From Sulfitobacter sp. W027 (lineage in GTDB: Bacteria > Pseudomonadota > Alphaproteobacteria > Rhodobacterales > Rhodobacteraceae): a stretch of 64,000 nt of DNA. The position numbers were made by a program, and so were the translations under genes. Position 1 is the stretch's first letter. Every line of letters begins with the position of its first letter. The stretch spans positions 3,060,001-3,124,000 of the forward strand of contig NZ_CP083564.1 of assembly GCF_025143985.1 (NCBI RefSeq). The letters are read 5' to 3'. Positions 27,893 through 36,296 of this stretch are shown here, one piece after another. The notes beneath the pieces are model-generated. The model had not been told where the DNA came from and did no database searches. It was given only the letters and a program-made list of their open reading frames with translations.

Positions 27893-28816
27893 TTATGCAT
27901 CTTTTTGAATTTTTGTCATTTTTTCCGCACTGTCGTCTCGCAGCAGTAGGAAAAGCGCCAAGATCGTCATCAAGACACCTCCCCAGACCATTCCACCCGG
28001 CAGCGCATTGCCAAAGCCCAATTCCCATAGGATCACCCAGCTTGGTGTAAGATAGGTATAGGCCATCACCTTGGCCGAAGGCAGACGCAGCGCCGCGAAT
28101 TGCAACAGAACCACCGTGGCCGCAGTGGCAAAGACCGCGACATATAGAATAGTGATCCAAACCAAAGGCCGCAGCGCACTCCAATCCGTTGCGCGGATAT
28201 CCTGCCAACCGTACAGCCCCAGCAGTACCGTCCCCGCCAACAGCGTGCCAAAGGTGAACATCACCGCACTTTCACCTCGGTTTAGCCGCCGCACCATCGG
28301 CGTATAAAGCGCGTGGCTGATGCAACCGACGAAATAGATCGCCTCCCCCCGTCCAACATCGAACGCCGAAAGCGCCGCAAGGTCGCCGCGAAAGATCACC
28401 CAAAGCGCCCCGGCCCCGCCAATCGCCAGTGCCAGCGCCATGCGCGGCGTCATGATCTGCCGCATCAAAATCCATGCAAAGCCCGCCGCCATGATCGGGA
28501 CGAGGGTAAAGACCGCCGCCGCAGCCACCGGGGGCGCGGTCTTCAACCCTTCAAACATCAGCACGAAATAGAGGGTGAACAGCCCCGCCAGCACGAAATA
28601 CCGCCAAGGTGCTACAAAGCCCGCGCGGCTGATATCGCCCCGCCCCCACGCCAGCGCGCCAACCAATACCGTCGCCAAGGCAAAGCGCACTGCATTCAGC
28701 GCCGTCGGGGTGATCTCATTCGCCACCTGCGCCCCGAGCGAGAATGACCCTGCCACCAGCGCCGAAAAACACAGCATCGCCAGATGTCCCTGCGCCGAAG
28801 CGCTCAGTCGGGACAT
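27893..28816 (-). CDS. EamA/DMT-family transporter
   Basis: The 307-residue product has about ten membrane helices arranged as two EamA repeats, the typical drug/metabolite transporter fold, for example S-A-L-V-A-G-S-F-S-L-G near the N-terminus and V-P-I-M-A-A-G-F-A-W at the start of the second half of repeat one. Substrate is unknown; members export amino acids, nucleosides or toxic compounds. The ATG at 28816 lies 13 bases inside the end of the upstream LysR gene, so the two share an operon and the regulator may control the transporter. Confidence 0.92.
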   Translation of the reverse strand: MSRLSASAQGHLAMLCFSALVAGSFSLGAQVANEITPTALNAVRFALATVLVGALAWGRGDISRAGFVAPWRYFVLAGLFTLYFVLMFEGLKTAPPVAAAAVFTLVPIMAAGFAWILMRQIMTPRMALALAIGGAGALWVIFRGDLAALSAFDVGRGEAIYFVGCISHALYTPMVRRLNRGESAVMFTFGTLLAGTVLLGLYGWQDIRATDWSALRPLVWITILYVAVFATAATVVLLQFAALRLPSAKVMAYTYLTPSWVILWELGFGNALPGGMVWGGVLMTILALFLLLRDDSAEKMTKIQKDA

Positions 28817-29691
28817 GTGACGGCATCCTCGGCATGGTCTTTGAGGAAACGCAGCACCGCCTGCACCTTGCTGGTGCGGTGCAGATCGACATGGGTGACT
28901 AGCCACAGCGCGCTGCTCCAGTCAGGGCGCGGGGCATGAATCTCAACCAACTGCGGATCATTGCGCCCCATGGCAGCGGGCAGGCCACCGATTCCTGCCC
29001 CGGCCCGCAGCGCCGCCTCCATCGCCGCGCCGCTGGTGCTGCGCCACGTTACGCTTTCCTCTGGCACCGTGGCCCAAAGCCACTTGTGATAGGGCGCGCG
29101 GCTGTCGCGGTTATCGGCAGCGATGAAGCGGTGCTTGTGGTAGTCCTCCGGCCCCTGCGGAATGCCGAATTGCGCCACGTAATCCCGGCTCGCATAGGCC
29201 CCGACCGCCAGTTGCGCATAGGGTTGCACCACATTGTCCGGCTGGTCCGGCGCGGCCCCGGCGCGGATGGCGACATGAGCCTCGCCGTACTCAAGGCGAA
29301 ACAGTCGATCCCCAATCAAATAGCGCACGACCAATTCGGGGTTCTGGCGCTGAAACTCTGTCAGCAAGGGGGCAAGCTGCGGAGCCAGAAAATCGAGCGA
29401 GGTGATGACCAACTCGCCCGAAACATCGCTGCCGCGCCCCTTAATCCGCCCGGCCAATTGGCTGAACTGATCATCCGTCGCCCGCGCCACCCGCAGCAGA
29501 TCCTCGCCCGCCTCGGTCGCGGTGTAGCCGCGGGCGTGGCGCTGAAACAGCTTAACCCCCAGCCGCCCTTCCAGCGCGTCGATATGACGGATCACCGTCG
29601 CATGGTGGACTCCCAGTACCTCGGCCGCGCCGCTTACCGTGCCGAGCTGCGCAACCTGATAGGCCGTCCTGATCTCATCCCAATTGTCCAT
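28804..29691 (-). CDS. LysR-family transcriptional regulator
   Basis: The 295-residue protein has the classical LysR winged helix at the N-terminus (Y-Q-V-A-Q-L-G-T-V-S-G-A-A-E-V-L-G-V-H-H-A-T-V-I-R-H) and a substrate-binding domain with A-I-R-A-G-A-A-P and Y-L-I-G-D-R-L. It overlaps the EamA transporter gene and is divergent from the azoreductase gene 127 bases away. An 18-base dyad of LysR-box type lies in that gap, so it probably controls the azoreductase, itself, or both. Confidence 0.94.
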   Translation of the reverse strand: MDNWDEIRTAYQVAQLGTVSGAAEVLGVHHATVIRHIDALEGRLGVKLFQRHARGYTATEAGEDLLRVARATDDQFSQLAGRIKGRGSDVSGELVITSLDFLAPQLAPLLTEFQRQNPELVVRYLIGDRLFRLEYGEAHVAIRAGAAPDQPDNVVQPYAQLAVGAYASRDYVAQFGIPQGPEDYHKHRFIAADNRDSRAPYHKWLWATVPEESVTWRSTSGAAMEAALRAGAGIGGLPAAMGRNDPQLVEIHAPRPDWSSALWLVTHVDLHRTSKVQAVLRFLKDHAEDAVTCPD

Positions 29692-29751
29692 TCACTCACC
29701 CTGCCTTCCCGACTTGTGCATTTACGAACATGGTCACGCTCATTCTGGCAG

Positions 29752-29769
29752 TTGCGTTCGCGAGCACAA
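29752..29769. promoter_or_regulatory. Candidate LysR box between LysR gene and azoR
   Basis: The 18-base imperfect palindrome starts TTGCG and ends CACAA, with 14 of 18 positions symmetric and the T-N11-A spacing expected of LysR operators. A further half-site TTGTGC lies at 29714-29719. Confidence 0.45.
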
Positions 29770-29818
29770 TGGCCAATTCCATGTCATCAGATTTACCCTT
29801 GGAACAAGGACCAGCATC

Positions 29819-30403
29819 ATGGCCACTCTGCGCATCGAAACTTCCGTGAACCGCGAAAACTCTGTCACCCGCAAGCTAACAGACCGCATCATTTCAACGC
29901 TCGGCGACAGTGACGTGGTGACCCGCGACATCGCCACCGAACCGCTGCCGCTGATCGATTCCACATGGGCCAGCGCCCGTGTAAAGCCCGCCGAAGAGCG
30001 CACAGCGCTGGATCAAGAAGCCCTCGCCCTGTCAGACGAACTGGTCGCCGAAGTGCAGGCCGCCGATACCATCGTCATCAGCGCGCCGATTTATAACTTC
30101 ACCATCCCCGCCTCGCTAAAAGCGTGGATCGACCTGATCGCCCGCGTCGGCGTGACCTTTAACTACACCGCAGAAGGCCCCATTGGCCTGCTGGAGAACA
30201 AGCGCGTCATCGTCGCCTTCGCCTCTGGCGGGACGGGCATCGATTCCGCCGCCGATTTCGCCAGCGGCTATCTGCGCTTCGTGCTGGGTTTCTTGGGCAT
30301 CACCAATGTGACCTTTGTCGCAGCAGACCAGTTGGCCATTGACGCCGAAGGCACCATCGCCCGTGCCAACGCCCAGATCGACGCGCTGCGCGACGCGGCC
30401 TAA
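29819..30403 (+). CDS. azoR: FMN-dependent NADH-azoreductase
   Basis: AzoR is a flavodoxin-like quinone and azo reductase that moves two electrons from NADH through FMN. The 194-residue product has the FMN-phosphate loop region S-V-N-R-E-N-S near the N-terminus and the conserved block P-I-Y-N-F-T-I-P-A-S-L-K-A-W-I-D around residue 96. The ATG at 29819 follows AAGGACC; a longer upstream frame includes the regulatory gap and is rejected. The divergent LysR gene is its probable regulator. Likely role: quinone or electrophile detoxification. Confidence 0.94.
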   Translation: MATLRIETSVNRENSVTRKLTDRIISTLGDSDVVTRDIATEPLPLIDSTWASARVKPAEERTALDQEALALSDELVAEVQAADTIVISAPIYNFTIPASLKAWIDLIARVGVTFNYTAEGPIGLLENKRVIVAFASGGTGIDSAADFASGYLRFVLGFLGITNVTFVAADQLAIDAEGTIARANAQIDALRDAA

Positions 30404-30491
30404 GCTGGTTCCATCCAAAGACTTTGCCGCGCCCCCCTCACCCGGGGCGCGGTTTGCGTTTGGCAGCCTTCTGTCGCCTCTTCCACGCGGC

Positions 30492-30520
30492 TTGACTCAC
30501 GCCCCGCCAGCGCGTAAATG
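30492..30520 (+). promoter_or_regulatory. Possible ffh promoter
   Basis: TTGACT (30492-30497) and TAAATG (30515-30520) are 17 bases apart. The -35 matches consensus at five of six positions, the -10 at three. Transcription would give a leader of about 145 bases with three hairpins. Confidence 0.35.
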
Positions 30521-30531
30521 CCCCTCAATCT

Positions 30532-30603
30532 CCGGAAGCATTGCCTTCCGGTCCCGGCATGGCGTCGGGATCGCCCCCAGTCAGCGCGTTGCGCCCACTG
30601 GGG
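30532..30603 (+). promoter_or_regulatory. Three tandem hairpins in the ffh leader
   Basis: Hairpin 1 pairs CCGGAAG (30532-30538) with CTTCCGG (30545-30551). Hairpin 2 pairs TCCCG (30552-30556) with CGGGA (30566-30570). Hairpin 3 pairs CCCCAGT (30575-30581) with ACTGGGG (30597-30603) and has an inner GCGC-GTT-GCGC stem. No T-run follows, so a structured leader is as likely as a terminator for azoR. Confidence 0.5.
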
Positions 30604-30671
30604 CATTTGTGCATTTTCGCGCGCGTCCTTAAATAGGGGCAAGTGCAACCGACCCGAAAGGCCCTGTGCCC

Positions 30672-32180
30672 ATGTTTGAAAATCTCAGCGAACGGCTCTC
30701 TGGTGTCTTTGACCGCCTGACCAAGCAAGGCGCGCTCAGCGACGAAGACGTCAAAACCGCCCTGCGCGAAGTGCGCGTCGCCCTGCTGGAGGCCGACGTC
30801 TCGCTGCCCGTGGCGCGCGATTTCGTCAAAGCCGTGCAGGACAAGGCGACCGGCCAAGCGGTGACCAAATCGGTCACGCCGGGCCAGCAGGTCGTCAAGA
30901 TCGTCCATGATGCGCTGATCGACACGCTGAAAGGCGAAGGCGAGCCCGGCGCGCTCAAGATCGACAGCCCGCCCGCCCCGATCCTGATGGTCGGCCTACA
31001 GGGTGGCGGTAAAACCACCACCACCGCGAAACTGGCCAAGCGTTTGAAAGAGCGTGACGGCAAGCGCGTGCTGATGGCCTCGCTCGACGTGAACCGCCCT
31101 GCGGCGATGGAACAGCTGGCGATTCTCGGCGTGCAGATCGGTGTCGACACGCTGCCTATCGTCAAAGGTGAGACCCCGGTGCAGATCGCCAAACGCGCCA
31201 AGACGCAGGCGGGTTTGGGCGGCTATGACGTCTATATGCTCGACACCGCGGGCCGTCTGTCCATCGACGAAGAGTTGATGCAGCAGGTCAAAGCCGTGCG
31301 CGACGTGGCCAATCCACGTGAAACATTGCTGGTGGTCGACGGCCTGACCGGCCAAGACGCCGTGCACACCGCCGAGAACTTTGACGAGCGTATCGGCATC
31401 ACCGGTGTCGTGCTGACCCGGATGGACGGCGATGGCCGTGGCGGTGCGGCGCTGTCCATGCGTGCCGTTACGGGCAAGCCGATCAAATTCGTCGGTCTCG
31501 GCGAAAAGATGGACGCGCTCGAGACCTTCGAGCCCGAGCGCATCGCGGGCCGCATCCTTGGCATGGGCGACATCGTCGCGCTGGTCGAAAAGGCGCAGGA
31601 AACCATCGAGGCCGAGCAGGCCGAAAAGATGATGAAGCGCATGGCGAAGGGTCAGTTCAATATGAACGACCTGAAGATGCAGCTTGAACAGATGATCAAG
31701 ATGGGCGGAATGCAGGGCATGATGGGTATGATGCCCGGCATGGGGAAAATGGCGAAACAGGTCGAAGAGGCCGGGTTTGACGACAAGATCCTCAAGCAAC
31801 AGATCGCCCTGATCCAGTCAATGACCAAGAAAGAGCGCGCTAACCCGGCCCTGCTGCAAGCCAGCCGCAAGAAACGCATTGCCCGCGGTGCCGGCATGGA
31901 GGTCTCCGACCTCAACAAGCTGATGAAGATGCACCGCCAGATGTCCGACATGATGAAAAAGATGGGCAAAATGGGCAAAGGCGGCATGCTCAAGCAGGCC
32001 ATGAAAGGCATGATGGGCAAGGGCGGGATGCCCGGCGGCATGGACCCAAGCCAGATGGACCCCAAGGCGCTGGAAGCGGCGGCCAAGCAGATGGGCGGCA
32101 AGCTGCCCGGTGGCCTGGGCGGTCTTGGCGGCGGCATGGGCCTGCCGAGCGGGCTTAGCGGTTTCGGGAAGAAGAAATGA
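30672..32180 (+). CDS. ffh: Signal recognition particle protein Ffh
   Basis: Ffh binds 4.5S RNA and nascent signal sequences and delivers ribosomes to FtsY at the membrane. The 502-residue product has the N domain, the GTPase G domain with P-loop G-L-Q-G-G-G-K-T (from residue 108) and D-T-A-G-R, and a methionine-rich M domain (M-G-G-M-Q-G-M-M-G-M-M). The tail after residue 430 is unusually long and rich in Gly and Met. I start at the ATG at 30672, two codons after a GTG. The stop overlaps the chorismate mutase start. Confidence 0.97.
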   Translation: MFENLSERLSGVFDRLTKQGALSDEDVKTALREVRVALLEADVSLPVARDFVKAVQDKATGQAVTKSVTPGQQVVKIVHDALIDTLKGEGEPGALKIDSPPAPILMVGLQGGGKTTTTAKLAKRLKERDGKRVLMASLDVNRPAAMEQLAILGVQIGVDTLPIVKGETPVQIAKRAKTQAGLGGYDVYMLDTAGRLSIDEELMQQVKAVRDVANPRETLLVVDGLTGQDAVHTAENFDERIGITGVVLTRMDGDGRGGAALSMRAVTGKPIKFVGLGEKMDALETFEPERIAGRILGMGDIVALVEKAQETIEAEQAEKMMKRMAKGQFNMNDLKMQLEQMIKMGGMQGMMGMMPGMGKMAKQVEEAGFDDKILKQQIALIQSMTKKERANPALLQASRKKRIARGAGMEVSDLNKLMKMHRQMSDMMKKMGKMGKGGMLKQAMKGMMGKGGMPGGMDPSQMDPKALEAAAKQMGGKLPGGLGGLGGGMGLPSGLSGFGKKK

Positions 32181-32485
32181 CCGAGGCCACCACAGATACC
32201 GCCGCCCGCGCCGCCGAACTGCTGAAAGAGCACCGCGCAAGCATCGACCGGCTCGACGCGATCCTCGTCTATACGCTGGGCGAGCGGTTCAAACACACAC
32301 AGGCCGTGGGGAAACTCAAGGCCACACACGACCTTCCCCCGTCCGATCCGGCCCGCGAAGCGGCCCAGATCGAGCGGCTCGAAGATTTGGCTGAAGCAGC
32401 GGACCTAGACCCCGTTTTCGCCAAGAAGTTCTTGAACTTCATCATCGCCGAAGTCATTCGGCACCACAAAACCCACCAAGAATAG
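32177..32485 (+). CDS. Chorismate mutase
   Basis: Chorismate mutase turns chorismate into prephenate, the branch to phenylalanine and tyrosine. The 102-residue product is a stand-alone AroQ-type all-helical domain, with the pattern [19 protein letters not shown], then the V-G-K-L-K-A stretch and a C-terminal helix ending I-I-A-E-V-I-R-H-H. The start overlaps the ffh stop by 4 bases (ATGA). Its place between ffh and rpsP is typical of Rhodobacterales. Confidence 0.92.
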   Translation: MTEATTDTAARAAELLKEHRASIDRLDAILVYTLGERFKHTQAVGKLKATHDLPPSDPAREAAQIERLEDLAEAADLDPVFAKKFLNFIIAEVIRHHKTHQE

Positions 32486-32528
32486 GACGGCCTCCCGTCC
32501 CCACAACCAACCTAAAGGATTACTCATC

Positions 32529-32915
32529 ATGGCCATGAAAATTCGTCTCGCCCGCGGCGGCTCCAAAAAGCGCCCCTTCTACCGTATCGTTGCAGCCGAC
32601 AGCCGCATGCCGCGCGACGGCCGCTTCATCGAGAAGCTGGGCACATACAACCCGCTGCTGCCGAAAGACAGCGAAGACCGCGTGAAGATGGACGTCGAGA
32701 AGATCGAAGCATGGATCGCCAAAGGCGCCCAGCCGACCGAGCGCGTGACACGTATGTTGGAAGCCGCTGGCGTCCGCGAAAAGACCGAGCGTAACAACCC
32801 CAAGAAGGGCGCACCGGGCAAGAAAGCCCAAGAGCGCGTGCAGGAAAAGGCCGACAAGGCCGCTGCCGCTGCCGAAGCTGCCAACGCACCTGCCGAAGAA
32901 GCTTCCGCAGAATAA
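32529..32915 (+). CDS. rpsP: 30S ribosomal protein S16
   Basis: S16 is a small-subunit assembly protein. The 128-residue product has the family core [21 protein letters not shown] at the start and a 45-residue Ala/Glu/Lys-rich tail that is longer than in E. coli (82 residues), as usual in alphaproteobacteria. The ATG follows AAAGGA. It opens the run of translation genes rpsP-rimM-trmD-rplS. Confidence 0.98.
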   Translation: MAMKIRLARGGSKKRPFYRIVAADSRMPRDGRFIEKLGTYNPLLPKDSEDRVKMDVEKIEAWIAKGAQPTERVTRMLEAAGVREKTERNNPKKGAPGKKAQERVQEKADKAAAAAEAANAPAEEASAE

Positions 32916-32931
32916 GCCGCGAGCGCCCGGC

Positions 32932-33561
32932 GTGGATGCATTCTCTGAAGACTTCCGTGCCGGGCTGCACGACCTGATGCGATGGCGGCGCGATGTGCGC
33001 CGCTTTCGCACAGACCCGCTGGACGAGGCGCTGGTGCAAACCTGCCTCGACAGTTTTAACCTCGCCCCTTCTGTGGGCCTGTCGGAACCATGGCGGATTA
33101 TCCGTGTGCAATCTGACACCGCGCGCCGAGCCGCGCTTAAGAATTTCGAGACAGCCAATGCCCGCGCCCTTGCCGGATATGACGGTGACAAGGCCGCGCT
33201 CTATGCCGGGCTCAAGCTCTCGGGCATGAGCGAAGCGCCCGAGCAACTGGCGATTTACTGTGATGACAGCACCGACAAGGGCAGCGGCCTTGGTGCCGGG
33301 ACGATGCCCGAGATGCGCCGCTATTCTGTGGTGGGTGCGATCAACTACCTATGGCTCACCGCCCGCGCCCACGGCCTTGGGCTGGGCTGGGTGTCGGTGC
33401 TTGACCCTGCGCGGCTGAACCGTGATCTTGCAGCCTCAGAGGGCTGGTCCTTGGTGGCCTATCTCTGCATGGGGTGGCCAGAGGACAATAGCCTGACGCC
33501 GGAACTGGAAACCCAGGGTTGGGAAGTCCGCGCCCCCCGCCTCAGAATCGAGACCCGTTAA
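32932..33561 (+). CDS. bluB: 5,6-dimethylbenzimidazole synthase BluB
   Basis: BluB cleaves FMNH2 with oxygen to give 5,6-dimethylbenzimidazole, the lower ligand of vitamin B12. The 209-residue nitroreductase-fold product has the marker stretch M-R-W-R-R-D-V-R-R-F-R, then N-L-A-P-S-V-G-L-S-E-P-W-R, and G-L-G-W-V-S-V-L-D-P in the second half. It starts at a GTG 14 bases after the rpsP stop, which is the only start keeping the family N-terminus. It shares one base with the next small gene. The position inside the ribosomal operon is noteworthy. Confidence 0.95.
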   Translation: MDAFSEDFRAGLHDLMRWRRDVRRFRTDPLDEALVQTCLDSFNLAPSVGLSEPWRIIRVQSDTARRAALKNFETANARALAGYDGDKAALYAGLKLSGMSEAPEQLAIYCDDSTDKGSGLGAGTMPEMRRYSVVGAINYLWLTARAHGLGLGWVSVLDPARLNRDLAASEGWSLVAYLCMGWPEDNSLTPELETQGWEVRAPRLRIETR

Positions 33562-33710
33562 TGAGACGACTATTGTTCCTTTTGGCTGTGCTCGTGCTCG
33601 GCTTCTTTCTCGGCATCCGCTATGATCGAAACCTGATGCAGAACGAATGCAAGGCCGGGGCCGGAGAATGGACCGGGACCATCTGCGTAAACTCGGAGTT
33701 GTTGCAATGA
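33561..33710 (+). CDS. 49-residue secreted or membrane-anchored protein
   Basis: The product begins [18 protein letters not shown], a single hydrophobic helix, followed by a short polar part with two cysteines (N-E-C-K-A-G and T-I-C-V-N-S) spaced about 13 residues apart, so a disulfide in the periplasm is possible. It starts in the last base of the bluB stop (TAATG) and its stop overlaps the rimM start (ATGA), so it is coupled at both ends. I know no function; its tight packing argues that it is real. Confidence 0.75.
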   Translation: MRRLLFLLAVLVLGFFLGIRYDRNLMQNECKAGAGEWTGTICVNSELLQ

Positions 33711-34234
33711 GTGACCAAGACCTGATCTGTGTCGGTGCCATCGCCGGTGCTTACGGCGTACGCGGCGAAGTACGCGTAAAGAGCTATTGCGCCGAGCCGG
33801 AGGATATTGAAGCCTACCGCCCGCTCTATACCGAGGACGGCGGCCGGACCTTTACGCTCGCTCTGCTGCACCCGGTCAAAAACGGCTTTGCCGCCCGGAT
33901 CACTGAGATCACCACCAAGGAAGAAGCCGACGAATTGCGCGGTGTCTCGCTCTTTGCCGCGCGCGATCAGCTGCCCGGCCTGCCGGATGATGAATTTTAC
34001 CACGCCGACCTCATTGGGCTTGAGGTCTATGACACCGGCGGCACACTGCTGGGCCGTGTGAAGACCGTACAGAACCACGGTGCCGATGATCTGCTGGAAC
34101 TGCAATTGGCGGGCACCTCTGCCACCACCTTCCTGCCTTTCACCAAGGCCGCCGTGCCGACTGTTGATCTTGCCTCAGGCCGGATCGTTGCCGACCCGCC
34201 CCTGGGCGTGTTGCCGGATGGTACGGATGGCTGA
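33707..34234 (+). CDS. rimM: 16S rRNA processing protein RimM
   Basis: RimM helps mature the 16S rRNA 3' domain and binds S19. The 175-residue product has the N-terminal beta-barrel ([16 protein letters not shown]) and the PRC-barrel C-terminal domain ([11 protein letters not shown], ending [11 protein letters not shown]). The ATG at 33707 overlaps the stop of the 49-residue gene. Alternative starts further upstream run into the bluB-side genes. Confidence 0.96.
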   Translation: MSDQDLICVGAIAGAYGVRGEVRVKSYCAEPEDIEAYRPLYTEDGGRTFTLALLHPVKNGFAARITEITTKEEADELRGVSLFAARDQLPGLPDDEFYHADLIGLEVYDTGGTLLGRVKTVQNHGADDLLELQLAGTSATTFLPFTKAAVPTVDLASGRIVADPPLGVLPDGTDG

Positions 34235-34246
34235 GACCGGAGCCGG

Positions 34247-35041
34247 ATGATGCCCCGCCGGATCATCCTGCACCCCGGCTTTCACAAGACCGGGACCAGT
34301 TCCCTTCAGGCCACCCTCCGCGCCAACCGCACCGCCTTGAAACCCCATATCGCGCTGCGCCTGCGCTGGCATATGAAAGGCCTGCTGCACGCCACGCGTG
34401 GCTATTCCACATGGCGCGATCCACTGTCGCTGTTGAAAGCCGAACATCGGTTCGAGACCCTGATCGACGGCCTGCCCCAGATGCTGGGCCGCACGTTGAT
34501 CCTCTCGGCTGAGGAACTGGCAGGCCACCTGCCGGGCCGGGGCGATTTGGCCGATTACAGCGCCGCACCCGAGTTGCTGGAGATCTTCATCCGCAGCCTG
34601 CGCCAGCGGTTTCCCCAAGCAGAGATCATAGTCTACCTCTCCACCCGAGCCCCGGAGGACTGGATCGCCTCGGCCTATTGGGAGCATGTCAAAGCCTCGT
34701 CGTTGACGCTCGACCTTGCTGACTTCACTGCCCGCTATGCCCCTTCGGCGGACTTGGACGCGATGGTTCAAAAGATCACCCACCGCCTGCCCTGCCCGGT
34801 GCACCATACACGGCTTGAGGATTGCCGCGATCTGCCGCTCGGGCCTGCGACTCCGCTCCTCGACCTATGTGAGCTACCGCAAGACCTATTGAAGCAGTTA
34901 ACCCTGCCACCGCCCGCAAACCAACGCTTGCCTGCGGTTCTTTTGCAAGCTCTGCTTGACGCCAACCGCCAACACGCCGATGACCCTGAGGCGCGCCGCA
35001 GCGCCAAGACCGCCCTATTGAAACAGGCAGGAACCGCATGA
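34247..35041 (+). CDS. Sulfotransferase-like P-loop protein
   Basis: The 264-residue product begins I-I-L-H-P-G-F-H-K-T-G-T-S-S-L-Q (about residues 6-21), the PAPS 5'-phosphosulfate-binding loop of sulfotransferases, and later has a Y-L-S-T-R-A-P-E-D-W-I-A-S block near residue 131-143 that resembles the second phosphate site (R-x-P-x-D-W). The substrate is not known. It sits between rimM and trmD, overlapping trmD by 4 bases (ATGA), an unusual place for a sulfotransferase. The first of two adjacent ATGs is used. Confidence 0.75.
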   Translation: MMPRRIILHPGFHKTGTSSLQATLRANRTALKPHIALRLRWHMKGLLHATRGYSTWRDPLSLLKAEHRFETLIDGLPQMLGRTLILSAEELAGHLPGRGDLADYSAAPELLEIFIRSLRQRFPQAEIIVYLSTRAPEDWIASAYWEHVKASSLTLDLADFTARYAPSADLDAMVQKITHRLPCPVHHTRLEDCRDLPLGPATPLLDLCELPQDLLKQLTLPPPANQRLPAVLLQALLDANRQHADDPEARRSAKTALLKQAGTA

Positions 35042-35826
35042 AACCCACCCGCTCCCACGGACGCCAAAGCGCACGCCCCAGCATGAAACCTCGTGCCCTG
35101 CTGCAAGATACGCCCGATTACGCTGATGTCTGGCAGGCGCGGATCGTCACGCTGTTTCCCGATCTCTTCCCCGGGGTGCTGGGGGCCAGTCTGACCGGAA
35201 AGGCGTTGCAAGACGGGCGCTGGCAGCTGCACACCCATGACCTGCGTGATTTTGGCATTGGCAAGCACCGCAATGTCGACGACACCCCCGCAGGCGGCGG
35301 CGCGGGCATGGTGATGCGCGCTGATGTGGTTGGCCCGGCCTTGGCCCGCGCACAAAGCCATGCGCATGGGCGCTGGCCGATCCTTTATATGTCACCGCGC
35401 GGGCGACGGTTCGATCAGGCAATGGCGCGCGATCTGGCCGATTGCGCAGGTGTCACCATGCTCTGCGGGCGGTTTGAGGGCGTGGACGAACGGGTGATCG
35501 AGCATTTCGGCATCACCGAGGTCAGTTTGGGCGATTTTGTTATGACGGGTGGCGAGCTGGCCGCACAGGCGATGATCGACGCCACCGTGCGCCTTTTGCC
35601 CGGCGTTTTGGGTAATGCCGAGAGCATCGAAGAAGAAAGCCATGCCTCGGGACTTCTGGAACACCCGCAATACACCCGCCCCGCCGAATGGGAGGGGCGC
35701 GAGATTCCCCCCGTTCTGATGTCGGGCAACCATGGCGAGATCGCCAAATGGCGGCAGGCGCAGGCCGAAGAAATGACCCGCAGCCGCCGTCCCGACATGT
35801 GGGCCGCGCGTGAGAACAAAGACTAG
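35038..35826 (+). CDS. trmD: tRNA (guanine37-N1)-methyltransferase TrmD
   Basis: TrmD methylates G37 of tRNAs with G36 and prevents frameshifting. The 262-residue product has the SPOUT trefoil-knot motifs: Y-M-S-P-R-G-R-R-F-D, M-L-C-G-R-F-E-G-V-D-E-R-V, and S-L-G-D-F-V-M-T-G-G-E-L-A. It also has an unusual N-terminal extension of about 30 residues (MKPTRSHGRQSARPSMKPRA) before the core W-Q-A-R-I-V-T-L-F-P; an internal ATG at residue 16 might be the true start. The ATG at 35038 overlaps the previous stop. Confidence 0.96.
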   Translation: MKPTRSHGRQSARPSMKPRALLQDTPDYADVWQARIVTLFPDLFPGVLGASLTGKALQDGRWQLHTHDLRDFGIGKHRNVDDTPAGGGAGMVMRADVVGPALARAQSHAHGRWPILYMSPRGRRFDQAMARDLADCAGVTMLCGRFEGVDERVIEHFGITEVSLGDFVMTGGELAAQAMIDATVRLLPGVLGNAESIEEESHASGLLEHPQYTRPAEWEGREIPPVLMSGNHGEIAKWRQAQAEEMTRSRRPDMWAARENKD

Positions 35827-35885
35827 GCACCCGGAACTCGGCCCCGCGCGATGCGTTGATCTCCCATATTGGAGGGAGAAACCAA

Positions 35886-36047
35886 ATGCTTGAACTTATT
35901 CTCATTCTGCTGATCGTCGCCGCCGTCGCGGCACTCTTGGGCTTTGGCCGCGTGTCTGGCGCGGCAATGACTGGGGCGAAGGTACTGATCGGCATCGTTC
36001 TGGTGCTTTTCCTGCTCGTTGTCTTGGGCGTGATTGCGCTGGCCTAA
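35886..36047 (+). CDS. DUF1328-family small membrane protein
   Basis: The 53-residue product has two hydrophobic segments (residues 2-20 and 31-52) joined by the Gly-rich loop G-F-G-R-V-S-G-A-A, matching the DUF1328/YtjA family of small inner-membrane proteins of unknown function. GGAGGGAG precedes the ATG at 35886 at a good distance. It lies between trmD and rplS. The family is common in proteobacteria and often stress-induced, but no function is proved. Confidence 0.85.
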   Translation: MLELILILLIVAAVAALLGFGRVSGAAMTGAKVLIGIVLVLFLLVVLGVIALA

Positions 36048-36053
36048 GCTGCG

Positions 36054-36087
36054 CAGGATCAAAGCGACACCAACCCCCTTGATCCTG
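36054..36087 (+). terminator. Hairpin after the DUF1328 gene
   Basis: CAGGATCAA (36054-36062) and TTGATCCTG (36079-36087) form a perfect 9-base stem with a 16-base loop, starting 7 bases after the DUF1328 stop. It lacks a T-run, so it may be a weak terminator or part of the rplS leader. Confidence 0.5.
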
Positions 36088-36148
36088 TGGCTATTGCCCC
36101 CTATACCCCGCGCATCCGGAATCGCTTTGGCGGCTCCGGTGCTTTGCG

Positions 36149-36160
36149 TTTTGCGCAAAA
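36149..36160. promoter_or_regulatory. Perfect 12-base palindrome in the rplS leader
   Basis: TTTTGCGCAAAA reads the same on both strands and lies 137 bases before rplS. It might be an operator or a small hairpin in the 249-base leader. No regulator is known. Confidence 0.35.
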
Positions 36161-36296
36161 GACCAAGTAATGACGACGATACCTCCGGCGGAAGCCCTGC
36201 GGTCTGAAATGACCCGGCGCTGCCCGACAGAACCCGAAGCTCTGGGTCGCAACATAATTTCGTGGAATACCGCGAACATCATAGGAGAATGGTCAG

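Noticed and set aside
30532..30603. Possible 4.5S (SRP) RNA gene next to ffh
   Set aside because: The conserved core of the SRP RNA apical loop is absent; only CCGGAAG occurs in a short stem.
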